Assembly (NCBI GenBank): GCA_035079385.1
Contig: JAVHKY010000018.1
Span: 2,790,001 to 2,854,000, forward strand
DNA length: 64,000 nucleotides
Origin: Aspidiotus rigidus
Taxonomy: Eukaryota > Arthropoda > Insecta > Hemiptera > Diaspididae
Reading direction: 5' to 3'
A program made the position numbers and the translations under genes. The notes beneath the pieces were generated by a model, which saw only the letters and a list, made by a program, of their open reading frames with translations, searched no databases and was not told where the DNA came from. Positions within the stretch are counted from its first letter, which is position 1. Each line of letters starts with the position of its first letter. This document shows, piece after piece, positions 1 through 11,638 of the stretch.

Positions 1-535
1 GGATTTGTCCATGTTTGATAGAGATGGCGTCCATGAATTTTTGGCATGTATAGGAAAGAAGCTTCGACCGACATTGCATTCCACGGATCGTCCATTTGTC
101 CTGCTGCACAAAAGATCGCTACTTCCAATAGTTTGATTCATCGATTGACTGGATGCTTTACAGAAAGAACTTGAGCACCCGGACAGAGTGAATAATCGAC
201 TGAATGGTCCGGAAGATGCTTACTAGGATATTCCTCGATTCCACCATCTTCCTCCCCAGCGACTCACACCGTGATAGCAGAAAACGTTGGGCTAGACTTC
301 TTTTATTGGACAGCTCTTCTTTGCATTTGGGCCAGGGCCTCTGTCCATTTGGGTTCAGGACGGCCTTTCATGACACCAATTCTGTAAAAAGTTTATTTAG
401 TAGATTGAAGGACCCTATTCCTCAGGCCGAGATGAGTGGTGTATACAGTGTAGCCTGCAACGATTGCCCTGGAGTCTATGTAGGGATGACTGGCCGTCAG
501 CTCCAAATAAGAATCACCCCAAAATCTAATTTTCT
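1..535 (+). pseudogene. Penelope-like element fragment (thumb/linker and GIY-YIG start)
   Basis: Relic of a Penelope-like retroelement polyprotein. Read across several frames, 1-200 matches the post-RT region of the complete Penelope ORF at 55447-57909 (the shared pattern is DG-H-F followed by IHRLTG). The open stretch at 204-535 matches its linker (RLKDPIP) and the start of the GIY-YIG endonuclease (GVYSVACNDCPGVYVG). Frameshifts and stops at about 30, 135 and 185 and loss of everything after the GIY-YIG N-terminus make it dead. It is clearly more diverged than the complete copy, so it is an older or different subfamily. The window edge cuts its 5' side. Confidence 0.85.
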
Positions 536-751
536 TGAAAGCAAACATTGCTAGTCTACATTTATAGAGGCCAGGAAGCGTTTGTATTTTCATTTTTCGA
601 TAAATTTCTGCTGCTGTCCAATATCTTTACAGGCTCCAAATGTGGGGACGCCTTCAAATATAATTCCATATGATAACACAGACTCGTATGAAGAAATGAG
701 AATTGCCAAGTTTTACATTGTTTTGTAATACTTTCCTCCTTTTGTTTTCAG

Positions 752-879
752 TAAATTGTCCTTCTGGTGCAATGCATGAGTCTAACTTTCCAGACCAAGA
801 CGAGCCATTAGACTTGTCCACATCGAAGAGTAAGAATCCAAACTCCGATGCTGGCCAAGATGTAGTACGTAGGAAATAA
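752..879 (+). CDS. Terminal exon with CtBP-type PLDLS motif (last exon of a copy of the acidic gene)
   Basis: A polypyrimidine tract and AG at 750-751 precede a 42-codon reading frame ending in TAA at 877-879. It encodes an acidic segment with the motif DEPLDLSTSK, which fits the PxDLS(x)K consensus bound by the CtBP corepressor. The exon needs an upstream exon ending in phase 1. Exon C of the acidic gene at 12877-13260 ends in exactly that phase (TTT G then GTAAGA). I infer that this is the last exon of a family copy whose other exons lie left of the window. No matching exon was found after 13260. The Penelope relic just upstream would lie in the preceding intron. CtBP binding is inferred from the motif only. 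Confidence 0.55.
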
Positions 880-1047
880 TTTATTTTACATTTCCAGTTG
901 AATTTTATACACCGGTCGTTCAAGTTATTCTACTTAGTCATAAAGCCTTATTTATCGGTTACATTTATGTTTCTACTAAAAAACAAAATTGCTCACTAAT
1001 CTTCTATTCGTGTGAAATTGGTGTACCTATCAAATCGTTACCATGGA

Positions 1048-1266
1048 ACAGAACTATCTTACGTTGCATTTATAAATCGATACCGTAGAACGAATACCTC
1101 GTAAGCCACAAAAAATTGACTTTTTTTTTTTCGTTATTTTTGGATTGCGGAGTATGAGAAACATGTAAAATAACAGTTATCTCGATTTTTTTTTTTTTTT
1201 TTTGTGACTTACCAGGTATTCGTTCTACGGTATCGAAATTACATTCGACTTAAGATAGTTCTGTGC
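1048..1266. repeat. Foldback/MITE-like element with about 65-bp terminal inverted repeats
   Basis: The left arm (1048-1113) begins ACAGAACTATCTTA and contains CGATACCGTAGAACGAATACC. The right arm (1205-1266) is its near-complete reverse complement. The arms meet T- and A-rich inner sequence. There is no coding capacity. The layout is that of a non-autonomous DNA transposon or foldback element; the superfamily is not identifiable. Confidence 0.75.
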
Positions 1267-1619
1267 TAGGGTGACGAAATTCGTTCATTGAATCATATTA
1301 AAAATTTATGACGTAAGCGTTTGGTGTCGTTGATCACCAACTTACAAAAACATGGAGATGAGTCCACTGTAAGATTTCGTCTTGATGAGACCTACAAAGC
1401 AATACGTGAATGACATCTATCTACTCTAGAGAAGCGGAAAACTTGCCAGCAGGACCATTGCCCTCTACTTTTCTCAGGAGCTCTCGACCGTTATTGAGTA
1501 AAAATTATTCTTGTCTTTCTGTCATTGGTCGCCAAAAAAGGATAAGAGGTTAAAATCAAAAGAAGTCTATATTATTTCCTAAAAATTGAAAACGTTTTTC
1601 CATGATAGACACAACTTCA

Positions 1620-1920
1620 TACATGAATAAAACGGCTTTGCTATCACTTAGGTATTTTTTTTAACGTTTCGCTACCATCGGTAGCATCTTCGGACTGAAT
1701 TAAAATACGAGTATTCGTACAAAGAAAAAACTAGAAAAAAAGATAAGACCAAGGATGAGTCAGTGACGAATGACCTCAGTGTACACGTTCGACATATTAT
1801 CAGTATCTGTCTTCAAATTAACATTCTTTTTGTACTTAATAATATTTATCACTTCCAGGATTTCCCTCTTCTGGTCGTTTGACTCAAAACCAGTGATAGC
1901 AAAGCCGTTTTATTCATGTA
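1620..1920. repeat. MITE with perfect 29-bp terminal inverted repeats
   Basis: 1620-1648 (starting TACATGAATAAAACGG) is exactly the reverse complement of 1892-1920. The roughly 300-bp interior has no gene and includes the short palindrome GCTACCATCGGTAGC near 1670. Perfect arms suggest a fairly recent non-autonomous DNA transposon. The flanking duplication may be only TA and could not be resolved. Confidence 0.8.
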
Positions 1921-1959
1921 TATTATTTCCATTTGCGGAGATATTGTTTGTATTTTGGA

Positions 1960-3545
1960 GCTTGACAAGCGAAAAAAAAAAACCAAATCTCTCAGATTCC
2001 AAATCTAAGTGGAACAAAGATGCGGAAGTTTCACTATCTCGAATGCTGTTCACAATAATATTTTCCGTTTTAATATGGAGGATATAATGGCGCGCAATGG
2101 GCTGAAAATATTCCATTTTCCTGTTCTGCAGTTTTCCGGCTTATCCACACGAATAAACTTTCAGCACTACGATTTTTTTCCCCATATCAACAGGTTTATC
2201 GATAGGTATATAGCCATAATCGATACATCAAAATTTATAATATTTCGACGACTTATAACAATTTAATTCTATGTTTTCCAAGAAGAGGAAATATTTTTCC
2301 ACCTTTTAGTTCACGGTATTTATTTACGTTTCTTTCTTCATTGTTTTCAGGTGTATGCTTCTAGAAGAAACCGAATTCCCTTCCAGTATGGTCAACTTAA
2401 GATCTTAAGCGCCCATTTTGATGATAACCATTTGCCAGGGCAAAAACAAATGAAAGAAATCGCTGAGAAAATTAATCGGCCAATAAAACAGACTAGACGA
2501 TGGTTCAATTATCAACGGTATTGCGAGAAGAAACGTGCAGCTCAAGGAGAACAAAGACAAGTAAAAAACTTGAAAACATACCATGATTTGAAAACCTTAC
2601 AAGAACATCTTGATCGAAATAAATTTCTGTCGCCAAAGGAAATCGTGCAGTCGAAAGTGGCCTATCATATTAAGGGTGGTCAACAACTGGTTTAAGTTGA
2701 CTCGGCATAATAGGAAACAATCTTCTATAAATTGTATAAGAAACAGAAAGCAAGAATCAGCTGAAGATCAAAGAAATGGTTTTGGTATGGGCCCTTTTAT
2801 ATTTTAATGAAGACGCCTATCCGAGGAAATAGGAAATTCACGGACGTATGCAACCTGCAGACACTTTTAAAAATCGTACGAAATTTTTGGTGTAAACTGC
2901 ACACCGTGCATTTCGCACACGCGGAAATTAAAACGAGTAAACTGCACACAGGGTAATTCGCATACATCGAAGAGACCATTGTTAGAATAAACTTACTAAA
3001 ACGTCCCATGTAGATGTGTTCCATGAATCAACGCTGTTGAAATAATGGGGGGGGGAGGGGGTTTTGAAGGGCCGAAGGATGAACACAAATCACTCGTATC
3101 GTATTTAACATACGATCATCCCGACGCGACGTAATACGAAACACACGACTCATAGAAACTAACATTTGCGGACTACTGATTTTTATTGCCTTTTAAACCT
3201 CGCTCCTAACATAATGGTCTTACAAATGCCTTCTATACGTGTACATGAAAAACTTATTTAGTTTACCATTCAACAACCGCCTCATCGAATTTGAAAAATT
3301 CCAATTTCTTTTCATGAAAATGTCATCCAGATAAGCTTTCATAGAATAGGTTCTCTGTTGACGTTTCTATGGGAGAAGGACTTGAAAAAATTTCACTTAA
3401 CCTCCTGAGGTCTTGAGGGACGAAGTTCAATCTTTATTAAGAAGTATACACGAAGAGTCCCCCATAAAACATGTTTCCTGTTTGCCTCAACTAACACGTT
3501 TATAAAAAGGCACCCCTTAGTAGCTAACGAAGTAGGCTATAAGAG
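1960..3545 (+). repeat. Homeobox repeat unit, copy 1 (5' block, homeobox exon, 3' block)
   Basis: The sequence before and after the homeobox exon recurs at each other copy. The 5' block includes a TTTCACTATCTCGAATGCTG segment and TCGATA-rich sequence before the 3' splice site. The 3' block (about 2808-3545) includes AATCGTACGAAATTTTTGGTG and CACACGCGGAAATTAAAA, and ends near AACGAAGTAGGCTATAAGAG followed by a T-run. Similar 3' blocks lie at 6508-7450, 13640-14700 and 48350-48919. This is segmental duplication of a genomic unit, not processed retrocopies, because intron-like flank and splice signals are copied too. Confidence 0.75.
2351..2807 (+). pseudogene. Double-homeodomain exon, copy 1 (frameshifted in HD2)
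   Basis: A tract ending TTGTTTTCAG gives the 3' splice site, and the exon opens in phase 0 at 2351. Homeodomain 1 (about residues 5-63) keeps the core positions F8, Q12, L16, F20, W48, F49 and R53, but position 51, almost invariantly Asn, is Tyr (WFNYQRY). A second homeodomain follows after about 12 residues. It is frameshifted near 2640-2665; the other frame carries VVNNWFKLTRHNRK and runs to a stop at 2805-2807. This exon seems to be the 3' coding end, since a stop follows HD2 and no good donor is seen. Upstream coding exons are not identified. An intact version would be a two-homeodomain transcription factor. Confidence 0.75.
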
Positions 3546-4226
3546 TTTTTTTTTTTTTTTTTTTTCATATTACTTGAACCATTTGGCTACAATTTTGTTT
3601 CTATTTTTTGAACAGTTCGGAGTATGTAATTTAACGCAGACTATATCGAAGTTATGTACATTCGAGTACACAATTATGTTTAAATCCGTTTTGATATGTG
3701 CAAATTACTCATCCGAGAGTGTGTGTGTGCAGTTACTCAATGAGTGTGAGCGAATTACCAACTCCCGTTGAGTCTTGGTATGGGGGAATACTTTACCAAT
3801 TATCTTTTCGACTTATATCAAGCTATATTTTGAATGTATACTGATATCAAATAGTTTTCTTTCAATGACGGCAGATTGTGTAATTGTCAGAAAAGTTTCA
3901 CTAGATCTTGTATGCTGTTTACAATATTTTCCGTTTTATGGAGGATTTTATAATGGCGCTGAACGGACTGAAAATAATTCCATTGCTCTGCTCTGAGTTT
4001 TCCGGCTTATGCAGGGTATTTCCCGCGGAGAAAATATCGCGACTACGATTTTTTTCATGTCAACACGTCTTCACGATAATCAGTCGATATATTGCCATAA
4101 TCGATACATTGAAATTTATATTTTGACGACTTATAATAATTTAATTCTACGTTTTCCGAGAAAAGGAAATATTTTTCCACCTTTAAGTTCACGATTTATT
4201 TACGTTTCCTCCTTCATTGTTTTCAG
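3480..4226 (+). repeat. Homeobox unit 5' block, copy 2
   Basis: No gene is supported here. The block starts near the TAGCTAACGAAGTAGGCTATAAG signature and a T22-type run. It then runs through the shared GTAATTTAACGCAGAC, GTTGAGTCTTGGTATG and ATGACGGCAGATTGTG segments to the homeobox 3' splice site. The same order of segments is seen at 7440-8321, 46790-47924 and 59220-60384. It may hold a promoter and 5' exon of the homeobox gene, but indels between copies break any common reading frame. Confidence 0.65.
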
Positions 4227-4526
4227 GTCAATGCGTCTGGAAAAGACCGAATTCCCTTCCGGTATGATCAACTTCAGGTCTTAAGAGCCCATTTTTATGA
4301 AAACGATCGGCCGCGGGATGAACAAATAGAAGAAATCGCTGAGAAAATTAAACGACCAATAGAGCAGATTAGACAATGGTTCAAAAATCAAAGGTATCGC
4401 GAGAAGAGACGTGCAGCTCAAGGAGAACAAATACAAGTAAAAAACTTGAAAACCTACCATCAGTTGAAAACCTTACAAGAACATTATGATCGAAATAAAT
4501 TTCTGTCGCCCTCAAGCAATATATGA
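4227..4526 (+). pseudogene. Double-homeodomain exon, copy 2 (HD1 intact with Asn51, HD2 truncated)
   Basis: The exon opens in phase 0 after TTGTTTTCAG. Homeodomain 1 is full length and is the only copy to retain the canonical recognition-helix Asn51 (WFKNQRYREKRR). HD2 begins (TYHQLKTLQEHYDRNKFLSP) but sequence similarity to the other copies stops abruptly at about 4511. Unrelated sequence brings a stop within a few codons, so helices 2-3 of HD2 are lost. I treat it as truncated, though a single-homeodomain product is conceivable. Confidence 0.75.
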
Positions 4527-5214
4527 TAGAAGTGGGACGTAAAAATTTCAAATATTGAGTTCGACCCCGGAGCTCTAGGAGATAGGAGTGGGATTTGGGA
4601 AAATTTCGACTAAGTATTAAATTATGTATGATGGGAGAGAGACTTGAAAAATTTCGAGTTTTGAGCTGTATCTGACAGGGTGGAGAGACTTGGAGAAATA
4701 TAGACTTTCGAGTTCAAACTCCTAAGGTGAGAAATGAAGTTTAATCTTTATTTAGAAAAAGTATAAACAAAGAAACCCCCACAAAACAGGTTCACTGCTG
4801 GCTTCGATTAACACAGTTAATGAAGGCAATACGCGAACAGTTAATGAAATAAGATGCGATGTCATCAGTTATCGTCGTCAGAGTTTGAAACTACCTAAAA
4901 AAAGTCACTGGGTTTGCGAAAGAATTGTGAAAATTACACCTGGTTTCTCATAACTCGTATAGGAAACAACTGAGTACATTTAATGCCTCTATACAGACTG
5001 ATGTGATGCTTCAGAGGTATGCCAGGCTTCTTACCTATTATCCATCCATTTCCTTAATCATTGCAACTGGTAAAATATTGATGAATTGGTCCGTTTTTTG
5101 CTGAAATACAGCCTTTACCTGTCAAGTTAGCTCCAAATATTTATAAAACACTGATATCTACTCAGCACACACCCGGCGGTCAGGCGCGCCGGAGGCGTGC
5201 CGCCAACCACTACT
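4527..5214. other. Non-genic spacer with decayed unit 3' block
   Basis: No coding region is supported. 4620-4800 has weak echoes of the 3' block found beside other homeobox copies (GAGAGACTTGAAAAATTTCGAG, CTCCTAAGG, then TTTATTTAGAAAAA), so it is probably an older, decayed copy. A short GC-rich patch lies at 5165-5205 (CCGGCGGTCAGGCGCGCCGG). The rest is unrecognised. Confidence 0.4.
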
Positions 5215-5521
5215 CAAACTATATTTTGAATGTATAATGATAACAAATAGAGTTTTCTTTCATTGTCGGCAGATTGTGTAATTGTCAGAAAAGTTTCACT
5301 AGATCTCGAATGCTGTTCACAATATTTGAACTGTCGGGACTACAATTTTTTTCCTCATGTCATCAGGTCTCCTCGATAATCAGTCGGTAGCTCGCCATAA
5401 TCGATACAGCGAAATTTATATTTCGAAGACTTCCAATTTAACTCGATGTTTTCCGAGAAAAGGAAATATTTTTCCATCTTTTATTTTATGATATCGACGT
5501 TTCTTTTTTTATTGTTTTTAG

Positions 5522-5912
5522 GTCAATGCATCTCAAGAATCACGAAAACGCTTTCACAAACAGGAACGTAAGATCTTACTATCCTATTATCGTGCCAAAC
5601 CTAAAACAAGTGATAGAAATTGCTGAGAAAATTAATCGACCAATAGAGCAGATTAGACGATGGTTCAAATATCAACGGTTTCGCGAGAAGAAACGTGCAG
5701 CTAAAGAAGAACAAATACAAGTAAAAAACTTGAAAACTTACCATCATTTGAAAACCTTACAAGAATATTTTGATCGAAATAAATTTCTGTCGCCAAAGGA
5801 AATCGAGGAGATTGCTGTCGAAAGTGGCCTATCATCGAGGGTGGTCAACAACTGGTTCAAGTTGACTCGGCATACTAGGAGACATCATTATCATCATCAT
5901 GTCAGTTTATAA
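5522..5912 (+). pseudogene. Double-homeodomain exon, copy 3 (HD2 intact, HD1 frameshifted)
   Basis: Phase-0 opening at 5522 encodes VNASQESRKRFHKQERKILL, then the frame breaks near 5605. The other frame resumes with the rest of HD1 (WFKYQRFREKKR, Tyr at position 51). HD2 is complete here: L13, L16, F20, W48, F49 and R53 are kept and the recognition helix reads SSRVVNNWFKLTRHTRR, with Leu at position 51. Thus both homeodomains lack Asn51. A LINE fragment begins right after HD2 at 5889 and supplies the stop at 5910-5912. This copy is the best guide to the family's HD2. Confidence 0.75.
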
Positions 5913-6507
5913 CGTTCTACGCCGTCTTCCGATTTCCAGCCTCCATTCTCCTCGGTTGTTTCATAGATTGTGGGGTATACCGCGTCTCTCCATTTCCCCC
6001 TCGACTCCTTGGATCCAACTTTTCCGCGGTCTTCCCCTTCTTCGTCGTCCCGTACGGGTCCATTTGAATATTCATTTCGGCAACCGGTCGTCCTCCATTC
6101 TCTGCAGGTGGCCATACCACACCAACTGTTTGGTCTGTATATCGTCCCCAAGTGTATGTTCGACCTTCATATTTTTTTATTCCGGTTGCTGTAGTGAGTT
6201 TTTCTGCTTTCTTTGTCAAGGGCCAGATTTCGCTACCGTATGTTACCATGCACTTTAGTATTGCGTTGTATAATTATGTGTTCTTTATTTTCTTTTACGA
6301 TATTCTGGTCCCATAAGATGCCGTTCATCAGCCTAATTGCCTTCCTCCCTTGTACATTACGTTCCCTGATGGTTCTATCCAGTGACCCATTGTCGGTCAT
6401 TGGGATTTCTAGGTATTTGTACTCTCGACAGCTTTGGATCTCTTCTTCGTCCTCCAATTCCATGCTCTGCGGTTCATCTCCTACGCACATATTTTCTATT
6501 TTTGTTA
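5889..6507 (-). mobile_element. 5'-truncated RTE-like LINE fragment
   Basis: Minus-strand frames at 6553-6233 and 6249-5917 encode the C-terminal region of a non-LTR reverse transcriptase (CREYKYLEIPMTDNGSLDR, then GSEIWPLTKKAEKL). The 3' end at 5889 finishes in an ATGATG-type microsatellite tail, as in RTE-like LINEs. Frames are broken. The insertion splits the 3' part of homeobox unit copy 3: unit sequence stops at about 5888 and resumes at about 6508 (AATAGGAAACAA). Confidence 0.75.
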
Positions 6508-7450
6508 TATAATAGGAAACAAACTTCTGTATTGTAAAAGAAACAGAAAGCAATAATCAGCTGAAGATCATAGGAATGATTTTCATATGGGCCCTTTTAT
6601 ATTTTAATTAAGACGCCTATCCGTGGAAAAAGAAAATTCACGGACGTATGTAACCTGCACACACTTTTAAAAATCGTACGAAATTTTTGGTGTGAACTAC
6701 ACATCGTGTATTTCGCGCACACGGAAATTAAAACGAGTAAACTGCACACAGGGTAATTTGCACCCATCGAAGAAAGCATTATTGGAAAAAACATACTAAA
6801 CCGTTCCGTCTAGAAGTGTTCAATGAATCACCGCCTCATGATATCATTGACGAGTTATACTGCATAATATGTAAGAATTCCGATTTCTTCTTCTGAAAAT
6901 ATCATCGAGACAAGCCCGAATAGAATAGGTTCCTCTTAAAGTTTTTATGAGAGAAGGATTTGAAAAAATTTCACCTAAACTCCTTAGGTCTTGAGGAACG
7001 AAGTTCAATCATTATTTAGAAAAACGTTGGCTTCCTTAACGAAGTTAAACAAGGAACGCAGGGAACCTGTTCTCTGAGTCAAATTGGTTGTGGTATTTAG
7101 AACTCAAGCAAGCCTAGATCTACTGTACTATACAGCTAGCATGAAAAAGGCTTAGACTTACTATAAACTTGATATAAAATAGGACGTCATTATTAACCCG
7201 GGCCTATCTTAGGGACTTCGAAATATATAGGTCGAGTGTCGAAATTTTTTCAAGTCCCTTCCCTACCATATATGTGTAGCTCGAGAGTTGATATTCTTTG
7301 AATTTCGTTGTCGCACGGCGCGCCTCAAATTTCACAAAAAATTCCCCATACAACAGGTTCCCTGTTAAACGTATAGACAAAGAGTCCTCCATAACTTCCT
7401 GTTTGCCTCAATAAAAACGGTTAGTAAAGGCAACCCGTAGCAGCTAACGA
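6508..7450 (+). repeat. Homeobox unit 3' block, copy 3
   Basis: No gene. Continues homeobox unit copy 3 after the LINE insertion. Shared landmarks are CAGCTGAAGATCA, GACGCCTATCCGTGG, AATCGTACGAAATTTTTGGTG and the later CTTCGAAATATATAGGTCGAG. It is closely similar to 13640-14700 and 48300-48919. Confidence 0.7.
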
Positions 7451-8321
7451 AGTAGGCTATAAGGGTTTTTTTTTTCATATTACTTGAACAATTTTGCTGC
7501 AATTTTGTTTCTCTTTTTGAACATTTGGGCATATGTAATTTAACACGGACAATGTCGAAGTTCTGTACATTTACGAAAACTGTCGTATGTCCAAATCTGT
7601 TTTGATGTGTGCAAATTACTCATCCGGGAGTGTGTGTGCGTTGTTTTGAGTGAAGTTTATTCAATGAGTGTGTGCGGATTACCAAATCCCGTTGAGTCTT
7701 GGTATCTAGGGATAACTGACTTTAAGCTTTCGACTTCTATCAAACTATATTTTGGACGAATACTGATATGATAACGCACATGAACAAAGTTCAACCGTTT
7801 GGAATGAATATGAACTATAGAAAGTAGTTCTCAAAGTATTTTCGAGCTGGGTACCATGCCATTTACCGTTTTTCGATATTACCTGCCATTATTATTCATG
7901 TCCATTCCAAAAGTTTGAAATTTGGTCATGTGTGTATAACAAATGGGGAGTTTTTCCTCAATGGCGGCAGATTGTTGTAATTGTAAGGAAAGTGTCACTA
8001 TCTCGGGTGTTGTTCACAATATTTATTTTATGGAGGATATGGTGGCGCGTAACGGACCAAAAATAATTCCATTCTCCTGTTCTGCAAATTTTCCGGCTTA
8101 TCCAGGGTGTTTCACATGGAGAAACTGTTGGGAATACGACTTTTTTCCTCATGTCAACAGGTCTCCACGATAATCAGTCGATAGGTATATCGCCATAATC
8201 GATACATCAAAATTCATATTTCGAAGACTTCTAATTTAACTCAATGTTTTCCGAGAAAAGGAAATATTTTTCCAATTTTTAGTTTATGATGTATCTACGT
8301 TTCTTTTTTTATTGTTTTCAG

Positions 8322-8697
8322 GTCAGTGCTTCTGTAAGTGGACAAACTCCCTTAAGCGATGGTAAATTTCAGATCTAAAGAGCACATTTTGATGATAATG
8401 ATTCGCCGGGGCGAAAACTAATGAAAGAAATCGCTGAGAAAATTAATCTCTCAATACAGGAGACTATAGCAAATGGTTCTGCAATTGACGGTATATAAAG
8501 AAGAAACGTGCAGCTCAAGGAGAACCAGAAGAAGTAAAAAACTAAAAAACCGCATCAGTGGAAAATCTTAAAAGAACATTATGATCGAAATGAATTTCAG
8601 TCCGCAAAGGAAATGCTGTCAAAAGTAGCCAATCATCAAGAGTGGTCAGCATCTGGTTTAGGCGCACTCGTCGAAAAAGGTGACATACTTGTCTAAT
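8322..8697 (+). pseudogene. Double-homeodomain exon, copy 4 (degenerate)
   Basis: The 3' splice site (TTGTTTTCAG) is present, but the frame meets a TAA near 8376 and several later stops and shifts. Recognisable pieces remain: FDDNDSPGRK-MKEIAEKIN from HD1 and ILKEHYDRNEF from HD2. The HD1 recognition helix is destroyed. This is the homeobox exon of long unit 1, so in that unit the downstream acidic gene sits beside a dead homeobox exon. Confidence 0.75.
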
Positions 8698-10947
8698 TTT
8701 AAAAGAAAAGCAAAGCAATAATTAGCTGAAGATCATGGGAATGCGTTTTATAATTCAAATAAAACACCTATTCCTACAAAAAGAAAATTGACAAGTGATT
8801 GCTGTTAAAGTTGGTCCACGGTCAATGGAGAGGATCCCAGCTTTTCAGTGCAAGACAGTGCGACATGAATTTCCTCCTTGACTTCATGAATCCTTTATGG
8901 ACCACTCAGAATCGCCGAGACCATGATGAACCTTGCGAAGCTAAAGTTATGCTTCATAGTTATAATTTTTCCGCTATGAATAATTTGATCATTCAATACC
9001 CAGATGAAAAGTGCCATTATGAATAACGACGACGATATCAATAGAAATTATCAAATCCGTTTTGTGAATGAGACAAGTTTGTAGTCCCGCTTCAAAACGT
9101 ATTAGATCATGTGGAATCGGTCTTGAATATACCTACTTTTATTGTATTCCTATTTTTTGTAATTATTGTGAATTTATGATACCTATCTATCTTTTGAATT
9201 TTTTCGTAATAAGAGAGTATATAGACTACCTAGTGAGAACGACCAGGATTGATTTTAATTATACGCTTAGTAGTTGTACCCATTTTTCTCGGTGTTTTTT
9301 CGTTTCCTTTTTTTTCTTTGCTTAATGTGATTTTCAATTCCTGAATAACTTCAATATATAAGATGGTGAATCGCAATTGAGTCATCGGTCTATTTTAGTT
9401 TTAGGGAAGTAGCCTAGCGTACTTCATGTTAGGCTAACTTATAACTACGTTGTGTTCTGTCTTGAAACATATATCTATGTCAAAACTTGAATATATACGG
9501 GGCGAACTTATGTGCTAAAGGAAGGAGTGTGAAATCATACCTAATCTTTTTTTTTCTTCCTCTTTTATATTTATTTATTTGATTTTCCATTCCGAACTTC
9601 CTCGGTGGGGCAAATTTATTGTCCATCACCCACTAGTGAGTGTACAATGGCATTGCTCAGTAGCCCGTAGAGAGGGAGTAGCTAGTTAATTAATCTCAAG
9701 TTAATTAGTTGATGAGTGTTAAATATTTCTCGACATTGTTACTTTAGTCTTCTAGTAATGGTTGATTTGTTCTACACCATCCCGATTTGTTGGAAGGCTC
9801 GAGCCGGAATTGGCTATGATTAATTGGGGGAGCGTTTTTCCATCATCTGATTCCTCCTCTTTCACTTTGTCCTCTGCAGGAGGTTGTTGGATTCATGTTG
9901 ATTCTGATTTCGGCGTCAGAAATTTGGATTTTCTTCCTCCCACAGTTTTATAAATGTGGACTTTCAGGAGTGTACAAGTCCATTTTAAAATGAGTAATCT
10001 GTTTAGGTATCTTCACTTTTCATGTTCTCTCTTGGTACATTCCGTTTGTAATTCCTGATGATATCGCGTGAGCGACGAAACGTCAATTTTTATTTAGAAT
10101 AAATTTAATAAAATAGTGGTAGGTATAATGTTTCTTGGATCGGTAAAAAGATAATCATTACCTATGATTCGAATTTACATTGAAGACATGAAAAACCTCC
10201 TAGAACTTCGAACAAACCATACAAATAATAAACAAAAGAAAGAAGGATCTTTGAAAATATTGTGATAACGCTGTGATTCATACACGACGAATAATAATCT
10301 TATATGAGGTACCTTCTTATCTTCATGATTCATGTTATTTTTAGAATTAATTTCTCCGTACATAATAAGTATACAACAATTATCATTGAAATTAAACGAT
10401 TTAAAAATCTAAAATCTGAGCGCGTTATTGCTTGTTAATGCATCATCTTTGCTATTACAGTATACGTGTTGGACAGAGGTCCGTTCGCCTTTCTTCATAA
10501 TATAACTGTCCTTGTCTAACACACTCGCGCGCCAGTATGAGAATGATTCAGTTGTCTCTTCTAAACGGATGATAGCTAACCCGCTGTATCATAGAGTAGA
10601 ATGAGGCCTGTTTAGGACTTGAAAAATATTCGTGCCTAAATAATTTGTCGTAAAAGTCCATTCATACAACACAGTTTAGTTACCTATATCCACAACAAAC
10701 GGAAGCTTCGAGGTGAACAGGTGCTCCAAAACGTAAAGCTACTGTAAAATCTGTTCCACAAACTGATATTGTCCGGTATGTATTCATTCGGTCTGAATAT
10801 TTTGTTCCTATTGAATGTCATCGAGCTTACCCTTCTGTTTGGTGATTTGTTTGCAGATTTGTAGAAAATTAGTTTGTGGTAACCATCAGAGTTCCAAAAA
10901 ACAGCGTTTCTCCTTACCATTGATAAAGAGGAAAGGAAGGAAACGGG
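8698..10947 (+). other. Non-coding stretch between homeobox exon and exon B, unit 1
   Basis: No gene is supported. Short frames such as 8799-9026 and 9762-9953 have counterparts in unit 2 (60856, 61819), but differences shift the frames, and overall similarity is no higher there than in the flanks. A possible 3' splice site (TGTTTGCAG at about 10847-10855) could define a 5' untranslated exon leading to the ATG at 10948. The same site exists in unit 2 near 62895, there reading TTTGCAA and so perhaps lost. Confidence 0.45.
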
Positions 10948-11536
10948 ATGGAATGCGGGTCACCAAGAGATATTACAGGAATGAGCTCAGATGCATCCTC
11001 TTTCATTGCTGATTGCGATAGCGAACAGCAATTTGTGAACACATATCTCACGGACAGCAATTTCATGTACAATCTGCTGATTCCAACAGTGCAGAGCCAA
11101 TCAATCGGAAGTTGTCCAGGAGGATCAAGTATTGCAGAGAATTATTTCAATAGGCACCCTTCATCCACATTTGATGAAGAATATGGGGTAACGGGTGAAC
11201 AACTGGAAAGTGTAGATAACCATGACGAAGTGCCATATAACTTTGCTCCTGACAATGAGTATCATGATGATGATCTTTCAGTTACTGATCTAGAAAGCAT
11301 CGGAGATGAAAATTTGGACAGTAGCATAGATTGGCTTGATCCCATGAGTTCTAATTTCCATGTTCCTGAACAGCCTGGTCCGACAATGGCTCGAAGCGAA
11401 ACATATGCCGGTGGATATGCGCCGATTATTAATATGCAAAATGTGCAGACCATTACCCAAAACCAGTTACAAACATCAACGTTACAGCATAGTACACAAC
11501 CTATAGGTCCACCATACACCTTCCCTCAATTTACAG
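10948..11536 (+). CDS. Exon B: acidic, transactivation-like N-terminal exon, unit 1
   Basis: ATG at 10948 is preceded in frame by a TAA 8 codons upstream, so this is probably the first coding exon. It encodes about 196 residues and ends at a good donor (ACAG then GTAGGT at 11537) in phase 1. There is no known fold: residues 60-135 are strongly acidic (EYHDDDLSVTDLESIGDENL, then SIDWLDP), and the C-terminal part is rich in Q, N, T and P. This composition resembles transcriptional activation domains. Exon C (12877) follows in matching phase. I do not recognise a named family; 'transcription regulator' is inference from composition, the homeobox neighbours and the PLDLS exon. A 500-bp copy of its 3' part follows directly. 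Confidence 0.6.
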
Positions 11537-11638
11537 GTAGGTCTAGTCTTAAGTCAATAATAGGAAGAAAAATACAGAAATGAATTGATGGAAACTAATT
11601 GTAATATTTTCGGTTCACATGAATAAAAACGCGTTTGC

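Noticed and set aside
8799..9026. Short frame conserved between the two long units (also 60856-61071)
   Set aside because: The two units are similar throughout; indels shift the frame at its 3' end, and there are no splice sites or motifs. No evidence for coding.
9762..9953. 63-codon frame with a counterpart at 61819
   Set aside because: Frames agree only in the second half; the upstream part is shifted. Treated as non-coding duplicated sequence.
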